Origin: Nephrotoma appendiculata | Lineage: Eukaryota > Arthropoda > Insecta > Diptera > Tipulidae | DNA: 64,000 nucleotides | Direction of reading: 5' to 3' | Assembly (NCBI GenBank): GCA_947310385.1 | Contig: OX371225.1 | Location: 36,901,762 to 36,965,761 of the forward strand | Part shown: one piece after another, positions 49,136-59,930 of the stretch | Position numbering within the stretch: the first letter of the stretch is position 1 | Layout: each line of letters starts with the position of its first letter | Made by a program: the position numbers and the translations under genes | Notes under the pieces: model-generated | What the model was told of the DNA's origin: nothing | The model's input: the letters and a program-made list of their open reading frames with translations, nothing else | The model's database searches: none

Positions 49136-49365
49136 TTATTAGCCCGATAGTATACTTAGTATTTGGTGGTGTGGTCCTAGGACCTGGGAAAATCTAATGG
49201 AGGATCGCACCTCTATCTGTAACTCCAAGAACCATGAACCATACTCATTAACTAAGAATCTATTTCAAATTCAAATTAATTAAATTTGAAATGGATTTCG
49301 GACTGAAAGAATAAACAAACACTGCTACACAACCGGTAAAAGTAATCCGCAGTTTGTATAGTTTT

Positions 49366-49382
49366 TCTCTCTCTCTCTCTCT
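49366..49382. repeat. (CT)n microsatellite
   Basis: Short perfect TC dinucleotide run between the satellite-bearing element and the SINE head. Confidence 0.9.
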
Positions 49383-49449
49383 TGCTGGCACTATATTCCA
49401 TCAAGGGGTTTCAAGGGCCGCCTCAAATGTGGTTTGTAAAATCATAAAA

Positions 49450-49600
49450 TAAAATCATCATCATCATTTCGGATAATGAGTGATTAATTCATTGATCCTA
49501 AACCAGCAGTGAAATTGTTACCTTGTCACCACCGGGAATCGAATCCGGGACCTCCGGTCGCTGGAGCAAGCATGCTGACCACGTAGTTGGTGCGTCCGTA
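49450..49600 (-). mobile_element. Second tRNA-derived SINE (head and short tail)
   Basis: On the minus strand an A-box-like TGGTCAGCATGCTTGC and a B box GGATTCGATTCCC lie about 25 bases apart (49535-49585). The head is followed by a short body and an (ATG)n tail near 49455. The head differs from that of the SINE at 40037-40371, so these are two families. It sits directly next to, or within, the end of the gypsy integrase frame. No target duplication was resolved, so the limits are approximate. Confidence 0.65.
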
Positions 49601-50560
49601 ATTTCTGATTGATTGTCAGAGTAACACGGTTTGAGTCTATCGATGGATATTTTGGCGTGTCGTCTGTTCAGATCCAAAGTAAAAAATTTGTCTATACGAT
49701 CGATTACCAAATACGGTTCAATATATGGTGTTTGCAGTGATCTGCGTACTTCGTCACTCCGTAAGAAAACGTACCAGCAAGTTAGCAGATCTTTACTGAT
49801 GAAAATTTTGTCCGTTGTATGTCGAGAAGCCGGAACAGATCGAATTTCATCAAAGTGTCGTCTTAAGTTCACAATAAAGTCTGATTATAAAATTAAATCG
49901 TTCGTAGTATCTAAAAATGATCCAGGAACTCGAGTTGTACATCTTCTGCGTTCAAAACCAACGTGACCATGAACTTGGTCAGTTGCAGCAGTTATATCCG
50001 GAACTGGAACCGCCTTGGGCCAACAAGTATATCTATCAATCAATCTAACGCAATACCGCTGATTATCAGAAACTGGTAAAGGACCAATAATATTGAGGTG
50101 AATAGTCGAAAAACGTTGAGAAGTTAATTTATAGTTACCAAATGGATATTTTGTAAGTTGAGAGATTTTATCTTTTTGTCAAGCTACACAACTTTGAACC
50201 ATTTTCTGAACGTCCCTTTTAATCGATGAACAGATGACATTTTGAGTCAAAAGTTTGATGGAAGCTTTAACGCTAGGCTGAGAAAGATTATGAAACGCTT
50301 CGAAAACTTATTTTCGGAAATTTAGGGGAATAAATGGCCTATAGGTGTAGTGGTACAAATATCGCAATAATTTTTTTTTTGAATTGAAAGAAACAGGAAA
50401 TTTCTCAAATTTGAGAACTAAGTTACTCGTTGAAATTTCTTGAAGTTCCACGTCATCGGTCTGAGCATCTGTGATGATAGCAGAATCAATACGTTAGGAA
50501 ATAGAAATTTGATTAATGCGTGAAAAAGAATCTGCGACATCATTATCAAGGCCAGCGATG
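49600..50560 (-). pseudogene. Ty3/gypsy integrase, decayed
   Basis: The N-terminal part is scattered over stops. YWSFTSF and then RLIDRYTCWPKAVPVPDITA (about 49985-50045) are the core segment after the first catalytic Asp region. The C-terminal domain is open: PASRHTTDKIFISKDLLTC (49498-49872 frame), then LQTPYIEPY and FTLDLNRRHAKISIDRLKPC. This is typical of gypsy-type integrases of the Mag-like lineage. It catalysed insertion of the cDNA. Many stops and frameshifts make it inactive, and the end is joined to the tRNA-SINE sequence. Confidence 0.85.
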
Positions 50561-50629
50561 TGCTGAATATCGGCCATGAATTGACCAATGCAATCTATAA
50601 ATGGCAAAATTGACGGAGAGATGCTTTTT

Positions 50630-51048
50630 CAAGTTTCTAATTAAAAGCGTACCCAAGTGGTTTAAGATCGGTATAAAGCGTGAATAAACGATCTTCGAGA
50701 AGGTATCGAAAATGTTTTATTCCCGAATAAGCCTAGAAAAATTCACGATTACGATCATAGGCACTGTATATTTTTTACGTTGAGACGTACTACGATCGCC
50801 GTATCGGAAGCGTCAACCATGATGGCCAGAGGTGCTTATGATGATGGAAGAATAAGTAAAGTGGCGTCCAAAAGTTTAATTATACAGTTATCGAACGCTT
50901 CGATAGCCACCGTTGACCATTGTATTGGAACTCGACTGTTATTAGTGTTACCTTTTATAGGTAATCGTTCAACAATTCCTGGTCAGTAGCAGCACCCAGG
51001 ATGAAGCGTCGATAAAAGTTGATCATTCCTAAAAAACGTTTCAGTTGT
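50630..51048 (-). pseudogene. Ty3/gypsy RNase H and RT connection, decayed
   Basis: On the minus strand the fragments VPIQWSTVAIEAFDNCI, DATLLILPS and APLAIMVDASDTAIVVRLN mark the start of RNase H, with its Asp in VDASD. GIKHFRYLLEDRLFTLYTDL then KPLGYAF follow, carrying the later conserved TDxKPL block. The frames are broken between these blocks. RNase H would remove RNA from the RNA-DNA hybrid during reverse transcription. Confidence 0.85.
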
Positions 51049-51941
51049 TTAACAGTTTGTGGTTGTCCGAAATGTTTGGACTTGAATCCGTTCATGCGAC
51101 GGTAATGTACCTTGTTCAGTTAATAAATGGCGTAAAAAGATAATTTTGTTTTTTGCAAAAAAACATTTGTCAACATTTACAACTAATCCATGTTCTTCTA
51201 ATTTAGTAAAAATAATTTTGATATGTTCGACGAACATCGTCATAACTCCGAGAGGCAATGAGCACGTCGTCCAAATATACAAAAAAGAAGTCGAGTCCGC
51301 GTAATGGTGAATGTATATGGCGCTGGAACGACTGTGCTGCATTAAGACCGAATCATTCTACAAAATCCAAATACACTTGAATCTCGATTATCCGGGATGA
51401 GTGGGACTTCCCGGATAATCAAAAATCCCGGTTAATCGAATTATTTTTATAAGAACTAGAAAAAATTCGGGTAAGAAACTAAAAAATCCCGGATAATCGA
51501 GGTTTACGGATAATCGCATCCCGGATAATCGAAATTCAAGTGTAGTCCGAAAGATATCGAAATTGATGTTTTTGGAATGTCCGTCGGTTCAATAGGAATT
51601 TGGTGGTAAGCCTGGACAAGGTCTATCGTTGTGAAAATAGTGCAGCCCTCGAGATGAAAGTCTCCACACGGTCTCCAAGTTCTATTCTTTTTGGGTATTA
51701 AATGTAGCGGGCTGGACCAAGAATTTCTACTAGGTCGGTAAATACCGAGTTTCATCATCTTTTCGAATTCTGTCTTCGCGATGATGAATTTGTCCGGTGC
51801 TAGTCGTCGTGGTTTGCATGCAAACGGTGGTCCGTTCGTTTCAATTTTGTCAGTCACATTATGTTTACTATTGTCAATAATAATATTACCGTGAATGACT
51901 GTTAAAAATTTTGATATAACGTTGAAAACTCCTGCGTCCAT
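51049..51941 (-). pseudogene. Ty3/gypsy reverse transcriptase, interrupted by a MITE
   Basis: The first part (51941-51545) has TNGPPFACKPRRLAPDKFII, then LGIYRPSRNSWSSPLHLIPK and WRPCGDF, then FTTIDLVQAYHQIPIEPTDI with the first catalytic Asp. Between GDF and FTTID about 30 residues that the family normally has ('DRYPxPHIQDF' area) are deleted. The second part (51350-51049) carries the FVYLDDVLIAS box, then the V-N-x-x-K-C-F-F-A-K region, in shifted frames. A 169-bp pogo-type MITE (51374-51542) lies between the parts. Non-functional. Confidence 0.9.
51374..51542. mobile_element. Pogo/Tigger-type MITE, 169 bp
   Basis: The TIRs CACTTGAATCTCGATTATCC and their near-complement 'ggataatcgaaattcaagtg' are flanked by TA on both sides (51372-51373 and 51543-51544). 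Inside, 'cccggataatcgaa' and related words recur several times. The cAg/cAC-T-t-GAA-t-CTCGATTATCCG style and the TA target are those of pogo-like transposons. It inserted into the gypsy RT gene, so it is younger than that element. Confidence 0.88.
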
Positions 51942-52059
51942 TGTTGACCTGTCGGTACAGTATCAGATACAGTATCATCGTTAGAGGAAGGAGTTTCATT
52001 TGAATACAGAGAGGTTTACGGATGCACAAGCCTGTGTCTCTATATATCCATCAACACCC

Positions 52060-52310
52060 CAATTTTCCTCAAAAAAAAGCGCCGATCATAGGTTTTGACA
52101 CGTCAACAACTATAAACTCCCAGGAGAATTCGCGGTGCAGTCCGAAATCAAGTTTTAAGAATTTAGTCCCGTACGCATTTACCGAGGAACCGTTCGCTGC
52201 GAACAACCTGAATGATGGGTCGACACTTCGATTCCGAACAAAACGGGCTGGCAAGACTGAGACATTTGCACCTCTATCAATTAAAAAATGAGTCCGAAGA
52301 AAAATTGCGT
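52060..52310 (-). pseudogene. Ty3/gypsy aspartic protease fragment
   Basis: The minus-strand frame reads FLIDRGANVSVLPARFV, then FRLFAANGSSVNAYGTKFL, then EFIVVDVSKPMIGA. The family's active site DTGA is DRGA here, so the catalytic Thr is replaced. The later 'hIhGxDFL' block ends MIGAFF. The protease would process the Gag-Pol polyprotein; this copy should be inactive. Confidence 0.85.
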
Positions 52311-52420
52311 AAATTAAAAGGCGGCTAGTTTTAGAACCGTCATAAACTCATTACACACATTTGAACGCCTTTGTGAAATGATGATGATAAAAACAAATAA
52401 AATTATTTTCAGTCGAAGGA

Positions 52421-53110
52421 TCAAAACAAAAAAAGGATTGAAAAAATTTCGAAAATTTGGCGAGCTTTTCCGTGAATATAATTATCACTGGAATTTGATC
52501 GCAAATTGTTACGACTACGTGGATTTGAATTAGATCTTGATCTATGATTTTGCTTAAAAATTTCTGAAATTTCCGATAACAATGTCTTTTTGAATTCTGA
52601 AAGTGTATTGTCTAGAGAAAAAGTTGAATTTGGATTAGAAGAACAAGATGTAGAAGTCTCAAAAGAACTTATTTGTGCCTGAGCCACTGTCTCATGCTCG
52701 TTGTCAGCCTGTGCTGCAAGGACTGATAGGGAGACGTCGTTTTCTAATGGTGTGAGCACCATTTGAACTGACTGGTGCAACCGCTTCATCCAAAAATCCA
52801 AAATTGACGAAGTGTCGCAACATTAATATTATCACGGGACGGCTTCCTGTCATGCAACAGATTTTTGAGTTTCGTCTTTTCTGATTCACCAAGCACCCGA
52901 ATCACCCTTTAGGCTAGTAATAATATATGCAAATGTGTCGTGAAGTCGTGCATCCGCAGCGCTCCCACCACGTGTGCATATTTAGTTGCCTCAATTGTAA
53001 CCCCTACCAAAGTGAACTGCTGCTCCAGTATCTAAAACCACACATTAGGGTTTTGAGAGTGCAGTGGCTGTGGGGGTTTGAAAACCACTCGAGCAACAAG
53101 TCCAGCTTCT
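52421..53110 (-). pseudogene. Ty3/gypsy gag fragment
   Basis: From 53105 down, FKPPQPLHSQNPNVWF is followed, after a stop, by ILEQQFTLVGVTIEATKYAH, then VVGALRMHDFTTHLHI. Further down come LGESEKTKLKNLLHDRKPS and the family's 'LWxxRLPxxVQxxL' segment as MKRLHQSVQMVL, then a Ser/Asn/Arg-rich end. This is the capsid order of Mag-like gypsy elements, minus part of the middle. Frameshifts and stops are present. Confidence 0.75.
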
Positions 53111-53369
53111 AAAGGCAAATTATTATTTGATAGATAGCGAAGTCTCTGGTATATTAGTATTAAAACTTTTGTGGCTCTAACTTTATAGGGGCTTCGAAAC
53201 TTATGAAACAACGAGCAATGGATGGCACCTAATGGCATTATATAGAACCAAGAACACTGCACAATAGTTTGTCAAATAGAAGAACGTCTCAACTCACTGC
53301 TTCTTGTTCCACTATCATCAGTTCCTAATGACTTACTTACTCACAACACAAATCTAACACCCGGATTGC
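53111..53369. other. Junction between gypsy gag and LINE
   Basis: No clear feature. No LTR could be recognised beside gag. Confidence 0.4.
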
Positions 53370-53400
53370 TAATAAAAAAATTGATGACCGTATTACGATT

Positions 53401-53790
53401 TTGGAAAAGGCGTTAGAAAAAATCGATCAGTTGTCATCTGAAATTAAGTGTCTTCGATTGGAACTATCAAAAATACAGAGAAACGTAGTCTTCGTACAGC
53501 AGCAACTGTATTTTAACTCCTTAGACATTGTGGGAGTCGAAGTAACTGAAAGTGAAGACCTTAGCACTATAGTGACGAATATAACCAACACAGCATTAAA
53601 ATCGGATGTCAATACATCTTGTGTTGATTATGTTTTCCGTAAAAAAAACAAAGGTGAAAAACCATCAAACATTATGCAAGTGTAATTCTGTAGCCGGCAA
53701 GCCAAGAAAAGGATGAAAATTACTGGAGCGAATTGCGGCTTTAGTAGTAACAGCAAAATGTTTATCAATGAAAGCATAAGCTTCGAGAAT
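53401..53790 (+). pseudogene. LINE ORF1 fragment: coiled coil plus RRM-like
   Basis: MEKALEKIDQLSSEIKCLRL begins a short heptad-type coiled coil. NSLDIVGVEVTESEDLSTIV and a following V-D-Y-V-F-R-K-K block resemble the RRM-like nucleic-acid chaperone part of LINE ORF1 proteins. A stop falls at 53683, after which the same protein seems to continue as SRQAKKRMKITGAN..MFINES to about 53780. No zinc knuckle is visible. Confidence 0.65.
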
Positions 53791-55509
53791 CATAAGAAAA
53801 ATTTAAAAAGTCAATGGCGTATTATTAACGAAATTGTTTGTAAACAAAAATCTAATTCTGATATTGTGTGTATTTTAGAGGGAGAAGGTAAATTCGTAAC
53901 GGATCCATTATGCATCTCAGAAATATTTAATTCGTATTTTATTAATGCACCTTAACTACTGCAACGGTCCATTTTGTGCAGTAGCCATGATTCGGATGGA
54001 GACACAGCGATGTTACGACGCAAGATAGAATCTAATTCTCTTTTCTTTTCGGATATCACGCCGCATGAAATTCTTATCTACATTAATAGTTTAGATAATT
54101 CAAATTCTTCTGGATGTGACAATATCAGCAACTATTTAATAAAAAAAATTCGCATTCCATTGTTTATATATTAGCTTATATCTTTAATCTCAGTTTAGAA
54201 CAAGGAGTTTTTCCGGATTGTCTATAAAAGTAGCAACTATTATTCCCATATTCAAAAAGAGTGATAAAAATGATTCATCTTATTATAGACCGATATCATT
54301 GCTCTCAGTATTTCGAAGCTATTCCAAAAATGTGTAAAAGCCAGATTGGTTCTATTTTTGAAAGATATTTCCTTTTTCGCTGATCAGCAATATGGGTTTT
54401 GGGATGGGAAAAGCACGGAACTTGCGCTTAACAATTTTGTTGACCATATTGTAAAATCTTTAAATTAAGGTGAAAATGTTGCGACTAACTTTATTGATCT
54501 CACTAAAGCTTTTGGTACGATTGACCACAAAATACTATTATATAAGCTTCATTGCGCAGGAATTGGAGGCGTCGCCTATAATTGGTTTGAATCATATCTT
54601 AAGAATGATGGAACAGTTGGTAAAGGTTGGCCACAATTGGTAAAGGTTGGCAACAAATATAGTACTGCTGGAGTCATTCGGTGCAGGGTTCCGCAGGGGT
54701 CAGTCATATTATTTATTATTTACATTAACTCAACATTTCAGCTAAAATTGAAAGATAATGTTATTGGATTTGCAGACGACATCGCAATTACTTATACGAC
54801 CCTAACTAATCAGGTCATTGCTTATCAACTAAACAATATGATTTGCTGATTTTAGGTAGGTGGTTAGACTTTCGTTTTATAATTCTGAGTAATAATACAA
54901 AAATAATGTTTTTCAAATTAAATGGTTAATGGCGATTCCGACATTATTTATCAGTCCAACATTTGTCAGAATTATCAATTTAATAATGTTTCAGCAGCAA
55001 TCGCTAACTGTTCAGACAAATTGATGTAGTTGACAAGTTCAAATATCTCGGTGTAGTATTGGACTGCAGACTAAATTTCAAGTCTCATATTGAAGAGATC
55101 CAACATTATCTTTATGCTTGTAACAGAAAACTTTATCTGTTAAGACTTTTATGTCCAATAAAAGTTTTATTACACCTGTTATTATGGAATAGTTCAGTCA
55201 AAGTTACAGTATGGCTTAACTGTCTGGGGAGGAGCATATTTAAGCTCGATACAACCTTCAATAGTAGTGCAAAACACGTCAATTCGAATCTTATTAAAGC
55301 GTAAGAGATTCACGTCTGCACCATTGATTCGATTGATAAAAGTTCTTCCATTGAGATATTTGTTTATTTTTAAAGTACTCAAAACTCATGAGCGGAAATT
55401 TAAACTTAAAAACTACCAAATATACTTGAGAAGTTTTAATAGTTGTACTTACTTTACACCGAGAAAAAAATATTTTAGAAAATTGTTCGTATTTATTGCA
55501 CCAGTATAG
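53780..55509 (+). pseudogene. LINE reverse transcriptase fragments
   Basis: The blocks come in order, with stops and frameshifts. QWRIINEIV and ISEIFNSYF (53810-53940) come first. SLDNSNSSGCDNISNYLIKK (54095-54150) and an 'IIPIFKKSDKNDSSYYRPIS' block (54240-54300) follow. Then come QYGFWDGKSTELAL (54390), ATNFIDLTKAFGTIDHKILL (about 54480-54540, first Asp), RVPQGSVI (54690) and GFADDIAIT (54770, catalytic FADD). FKYLGVVLDCRLNFKSH (55040-55085) and the thumb/C-terminal AYLSSIQPS..LPLRYLFIFKV region close it. An 11-bp duplication, 'ggtaaaggttgg', occurs at 54618-54645. The gene is dead, although the FADD box survives. Confidence 0.88.
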
Positions 55510-55689
55510 CATTAAAAATATTTGTCGTGTTGAAGAATTCTTAACTCAATTAAAGATATGGATACTTAAGTTTGATAACATTGAGTCATAGTTCGTAAAA
55601 AAAAAAAGATAGTCCACTCCACTGCAAACAATACCAGAACCAAGCCATTTAAATCAAAACAACAATCATGTAGCACGATAGACCTGCAG

Positions 55690-55840
55690 AAAATAACGCA
55701 AAAATTCAAAAAGATTTCATTAATCGAACATATACTACTTTACAGAACCAAAGCAAATGGAACAAAACGGAACCAAATATAGCGAAAGGAAACTTAGTAC
55801 TAATTAATGATGATAATCTGCCTTCAGGAAAGTGACCTCT
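55690..55840 (+). pseudogene. BEL/Pao-type integrase C-terminal fragment
   Basis: One frame gives YTTLQNQSKWNK, then PNIAKGNLVLINDDNLPSGK, with TGA where the family has Trp. This is the conserved 'YLxxLQxRxKW ... GxLVLIKDDNxPPxxW' block at the integrase end of BEL/Pao (and some related) LTR elements. The upstream integrase core is not present; the LINE poly-A lies just before it. Dead remnant. Confidence 0.7.
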
Positions 55841-55979
55841 CAGTATATGATAAGTAAGTATTAAACGCGTTAGGCGGGAATAAAATCAAAAAGGTGGGCA
55901 CATTTCAATTTTGTTTTGGTACAATCGCCTACGTGCTAGATCAAAGAGATTGAAAAACTTACAAGGAAAGCGTAAAAAA

Positions 55980-56300
55980 ATGAAATTCTAACCAGCAGCA
56001 TCACAAGAAATTAATACAAAATCGGAAGTCCATATATTAGAGTCAACTATTAACGTCATGAAACACACCCATGACGAAACAACCCAAAAATTCGAGGCAT
56101 ACAATCAAATTCTAACATAACCATCCTGGATGTAGCCACCATCTATAAAATGGCCACCGTTAAAACCATAAACATTGAAGCAACAGTCATATTCAAGATC
56201 AAAATTCCACTAGCACAGAGGACTCGACATAACATATATCACGCATTGGCAGTCCCAAAGATTAATCAGCAAGACTGCATATATACCAAGCAACATCCTA
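55980..56300 (+). pseudogene. Envelope-like ectodomain fragment, 5' part
   Basis: An open frame after about 56110 has the alternation of I/V-rich strands and an 'I-K-I-P-L' type block. That block is typical of the baculovirus F-like envelope proteins carried by some insect LTR retroelements. It follows the integrase remnant, as env does in such elements. The frame is cut at 56300 by the CACAGG transposon and seems to resume at 60357. Earlier stops and the lack of a start, fusion region or membrane anchor show a degraded copy. The assignment rests on weak motifs. Confidence 0.4.
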
Positions 56301-56988
56301 CACAGGTATCTGGAAGGCAATGAAAGTTTTCTCACGAACTGCACGATCTGCCATATTGACGGGAAATCATTAACAAAGTCCCCAGGAAATAGAAAAAACT
56401 TATCCCCAAATCATACCTGCTTCTAAACGTGATTTTTTCGTGAATTGAGACTTGTACCCCTGTGCTCTCGCGGAAACATTTATTACTACGAAAAAGAGTT
56501 TACGCGGCTTTTTCTATGAATTATTTATGAAAAGTGATCTTGGAAAGTTTAATATTATTTGTATATTACATTAAAATATAAAAACTATAAATGTATCTAC
56601 AATTAATATTAAAATTATCCATTTAAAAATGGAAAAAGTGTCTCGAGTGCATCTGAAGCAAGCTTCATTTTTTTCCACTGGTAGCGTTTTCTGTACTTTC
56701 CTTAGTCTCAATATAAATTTCATGGTTGAATAAACATAGCGAATCTTTTTCTTCATGGCTCAAATTGGGATATTTCGAACAAGACATAACATTTTTAGGC
56801 TCAAAAATAGTGAAAATTGTAGCCAGAACAATTCTCTTTTCGAGTAACATATTGCAAAATATTAGTTTTGCCATTATATATGAGCAGAACCACAAAATAT
56901 TTAGTCATACTCGCTTTGCGTAAAAAGCGGATTTTATTCAAAAATGCCAAATATCCGACGTTCGATTGGGTCGAAAATGTCCAGAAAC
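56301..56988. repeat. Left terminal inverted repeat of the CACAGG transposon
   Basis: Complement of 59931-60356, apart from the insertion at 56445-56711 and scattered substitutions. Inner words such as 'gcggattttattcaaaaatgcc' (56928) and 'cgacgttcgattgggt' (56957) match the right arm. ORFs here (for example 56801-57256 on the minus strand) are by-products. Confidence 0.92.
56445..56711. mobile_element. Segment present only in the left TIR, possible nested insertion
   Basis: These 267 bp have no counterpart in the right TIR. They are bounded by TTGAGACT and its complement AGTCTCAA, consistent with a small non-autonomous element. It replaces 'tccgtgaa' of the right arm rather than cleanly duplicating it, so an insertion plus small deletion, or a loss from the right arm, remain possible. 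Confidence 0.55.
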
Positions 56989-57403
56989 ATTCTTCTAGAA
57001 GTTCAGAAACTGGAATTAAGTGACAAGATTTTTTTCCACATAAGAAAGAGGCGCTGGCTTTCCCTGCACAAAAACCACTCATTTCCAGCCTTGCCATCAT
57101 AACAAATAAATCAAACTTCCATAACAATGCCGAGGTTTTTCGTATGTGAGGAAACCGTAAGAGCATCGTTCGCTTTACTTTAAATTTGTTTACAAATATT
57201 TGTAAACAAATCAATATTGAGTATACGACGCACATGAATCCGGGTGTTTTCCACAAGTACTAGTACAAGTATACACAAGCATATATACACGAACTCTGTC
57301 AGTCAGCATTCAATTTTCGAAGCGTAATCATCTCCAGTATAAATATTTTGTACTTGTGTGTGGTCAATATAAATATTTTGTATTTTGTTAAATTTTTGTG
57401 AAC

Positions 57404-59656
57404 ATGCCGTCTCGTCTTAATCATCGATGTGATCACGATGAGAATAGAAGAAAAATCTGTGCATTGTGCGGGAGGAAAATCAATCGTGGTTTTAAAAGTT
57501 GGGAATTTTTCCATACCACAGCAGATCATGAATCGTCGATAAAACAGTTCCTGAATAAGAATTTCAATCTACAGGATCCTTGTTATCCCACAAAGGTGTG
57601 CGTTACTTGCCGACTCATTCTGCAGGAACACAAGAAAACTGAAAGTACGCATCCATTTAAAAGTATGCCGAATTGGGAAAATATTCTTCTTCAGAAATCT
57701 ACGAGAAGTAGCTCTGCACTGGATGAGTCATCGTGTAATTTTTACATTTGTTTGACAGCCAGGCACAAAGGTCGAGCAAGGACGGCGAAAAAATTGGCTA
57801 TCGGTGAAATACTCGATCCGCGCATAGTTATTCATCGCGATTATGGAGTACATGCATCTCAACATTCAAAAGTAAGTCAAGCCCCAAAAAAAGGGCAAAA
57901 CAAGGATTCAAAAGAAAAGAATATCACAAAGCTTTGCAGACTTTGTTTCCAAGAAGTGGGAAGGGGCAAACGTCATACTAGTGTCAACAATAGATCATCT
58001 AAGGCAAAAGCGCGGGAAAATATTTTTAAACTGTCTAGTACTCTACCAGTGAAGCAGAAGAAGCAGATTTGTTCATCTCTTTTCTCAGAAAAAGTGAGCA
58101 GGCTGGGGATCGATAATGGTGATGTGCAAATTTCAACGATTAGTTTGAGCACGACTGGTCGCACTAAAACTATTTGGCTCAAGAGACCGGATGAATCACC
58201 TATATTTTCGACCGAAAAATTAAATACCTACCAAGTTGAATCCGGAGCATCGGATAAACAAATGAAGAATTTAGCGACCTTCATTCGAAGTACAGCAGGG
58301 CGAAAATCTATACCAGCCTATTATACAAGCAGGCTTCAGAGAGAGCTAAGCTCTTGGAAAATGTGTATTATTCCGGAATTTTTGAATTTGAGATAGAAAA
58401 AACCCTGTCAAACAGATAAGACCTGTGATTTGGCGTAATTTTGAAGAAATCTTGAATACGGTAATAAGTAGACGCAATCTTATTGGCCATTACCTTATAA
58501 AAATAATGGCTGATGGTGAGCAAGGTTTCTTTAAAGTATGTATGACCATCATTCCAGAGGATTATCTGTCCGAATCCATCGCAGATTCAACTGAAGATCA
58601 TTTGTCGGCGAAAAAACGCAAAGTAGACAAAGTAACAAGTGTCCATAAATTAATTATGTTGGCAATGGTACCTGCGATTAAGGAGAGTTATGAGAATATG
58701 AAAATATTATTTGATTTGATGAAAATAAACGACATTCTGTTCAAATTTGTGTCTGACCTAAAGCGCTTGCTAATTGTCTATGGCCAACAAACAGCTACCT
58801 CCTCGTTCCCTTGCCTATATTGCTTCGTGAAGCTGCAAGATTTAAGGAATCGCATAGACATTAACAGGGTTGATCCTCCAACGAATGAGGAGAATAACGG
58901 AGATTTTCCCGATGAACAACTTCTGGCGAGGAAAACTTACGGCGATCTGTGCAAAGATTATCAAGAATTCGTATCTTTGGGTAGCGATAAAAAAGTTGCG
59001 AACAAGTCCAGGAGTACCATAAATACACCTCTATTCGTCGAGGATGGTAATGTTCCAGTACTGCAGAAGTGCATTATTCCCGAATTGCACATTCTCCAAG
59101 GGTTTGTGAATCATTTGTTTTGCACAGCTCTCGTACCTCTTCTCGGGAAAGAAAAAGCTCCGCTATGGCCCCGGAAATTAAAATTGGTATCAAAAAACGG
59201 AGAGGCTTTCGAAGGGAATGCCTACAGAACTTTACTTATGCGAGCAGATGTGTTATTGGACCCAGAAATCAGTGAACACTTGGGCGGATCTCTATAGCTC
59301 TTCGACCATTCATTGCGGCTTTCAGAGCTATGGATAAAATTGCCCACTCATGCTTTGTGGTAAGGGGGGTTCAATCGGAATTAAGTCATCATATTAAAGA
59401 TTTGAAGACAGCTTTTCTCGCAATAGACGTATCTGAAACTCTTAAAATTCATATTGCTCTATGCCACATTGAAGCAAGTATCGAATTCTTGGACGATGAT
59501 GAAGGTTTTGGTTTATGGTCCGAGCAGGCTGGCGAATCGATACATAGAGAATTCCTAAAGTTTTGGAATAGACGTACAATTAATAATCTAGATGATCCAG
59601 ATTACCTGATTAGATTGAAAGCAGCTGTTGTCGATTTCTCATCGAAACATATTTGA
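57404..59656 (+). pseudogene. DDE transposase-like gene, near-intact, two frameshifts
   Basis: About 750 codons in three frames. N-terminus (from 57404): C-A-L-C, then H..H and CYPTKVCVTC, a zinc-binding cluster; a second CRLCFQEVGRGK knuckle lies near 57935. After a frameshift at ~58390 comes MADGEQGFFKV (first Asp, 58508). Then VSDLKRLLIVYGQQTA..FPCLYC (second Asp with CxxC, 58750-58825), IIPELHILQGFVNHLF and FEGNAYRTLL. After a second frameshift at ~59290 come AFRAMDKIAHSCF and WSEQAGESIHREF (candidate catalytic Glu, 59520). The same layout occurs in a widespread arthropod/cnidarian protein family. A catalytic D-D-E is an inference from the motif order. It lies centrally between the TIRs, so it is their presumed transposase. 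Confidence 0.85.
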
Positions 59657-59930
59657 ATTTCCACAGAAAACGAATGAGTTGTATCAAAGTAGACACAATT
59701 TTGGAATATATTAGCCGAGACTGTTGTTTCATAATGTCTTCATTGAGGTGTATCTTTTGGAGCGATATATTTTTCATGAGAAAAATTGAATAAATAAGCA
59801 ATAATAATCATGTTTTGTAATGAAATAAATATATTGTCATTTCCAACAATGCTTTTCACTGAGCTAAGTATTTCTAACCTTTAGCTCCCTTATTTCATCC
59901 CTAAAAAACTTGTCTGAGTCCCAAGGGACA

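Larger units (their letters stand above)
53370..55607 (+). mobile_element. Non-LTR retrotransposon (LINE) with large internal deletion
   Basis: ORF1-like sequence is followed by RT pieces and closes with a poly-A run at 55597-55607. The endonuclease domain expected between ORF1 and RT is absent. The size is about 2.2 kb against 4-6 kb for full elements. The RT resembles the Jockey/CR1 group in general style, but I cannot assign the clade from these pieces. Its 5' end is not defined. Confidence 0.85.

Noticed and set aside
49500..49590. True tRNA gene on the minus strand
   Set aside because: No convincing acceptor and anticodon stems could be paired, and it continues into a SINE-like tail.
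56801..57256. 151-codon minus-strand ORF as a gene
   Set aside because: It lies in the left TIR of the CACAGG transposon, and its counterpart in the right TIR is broken.
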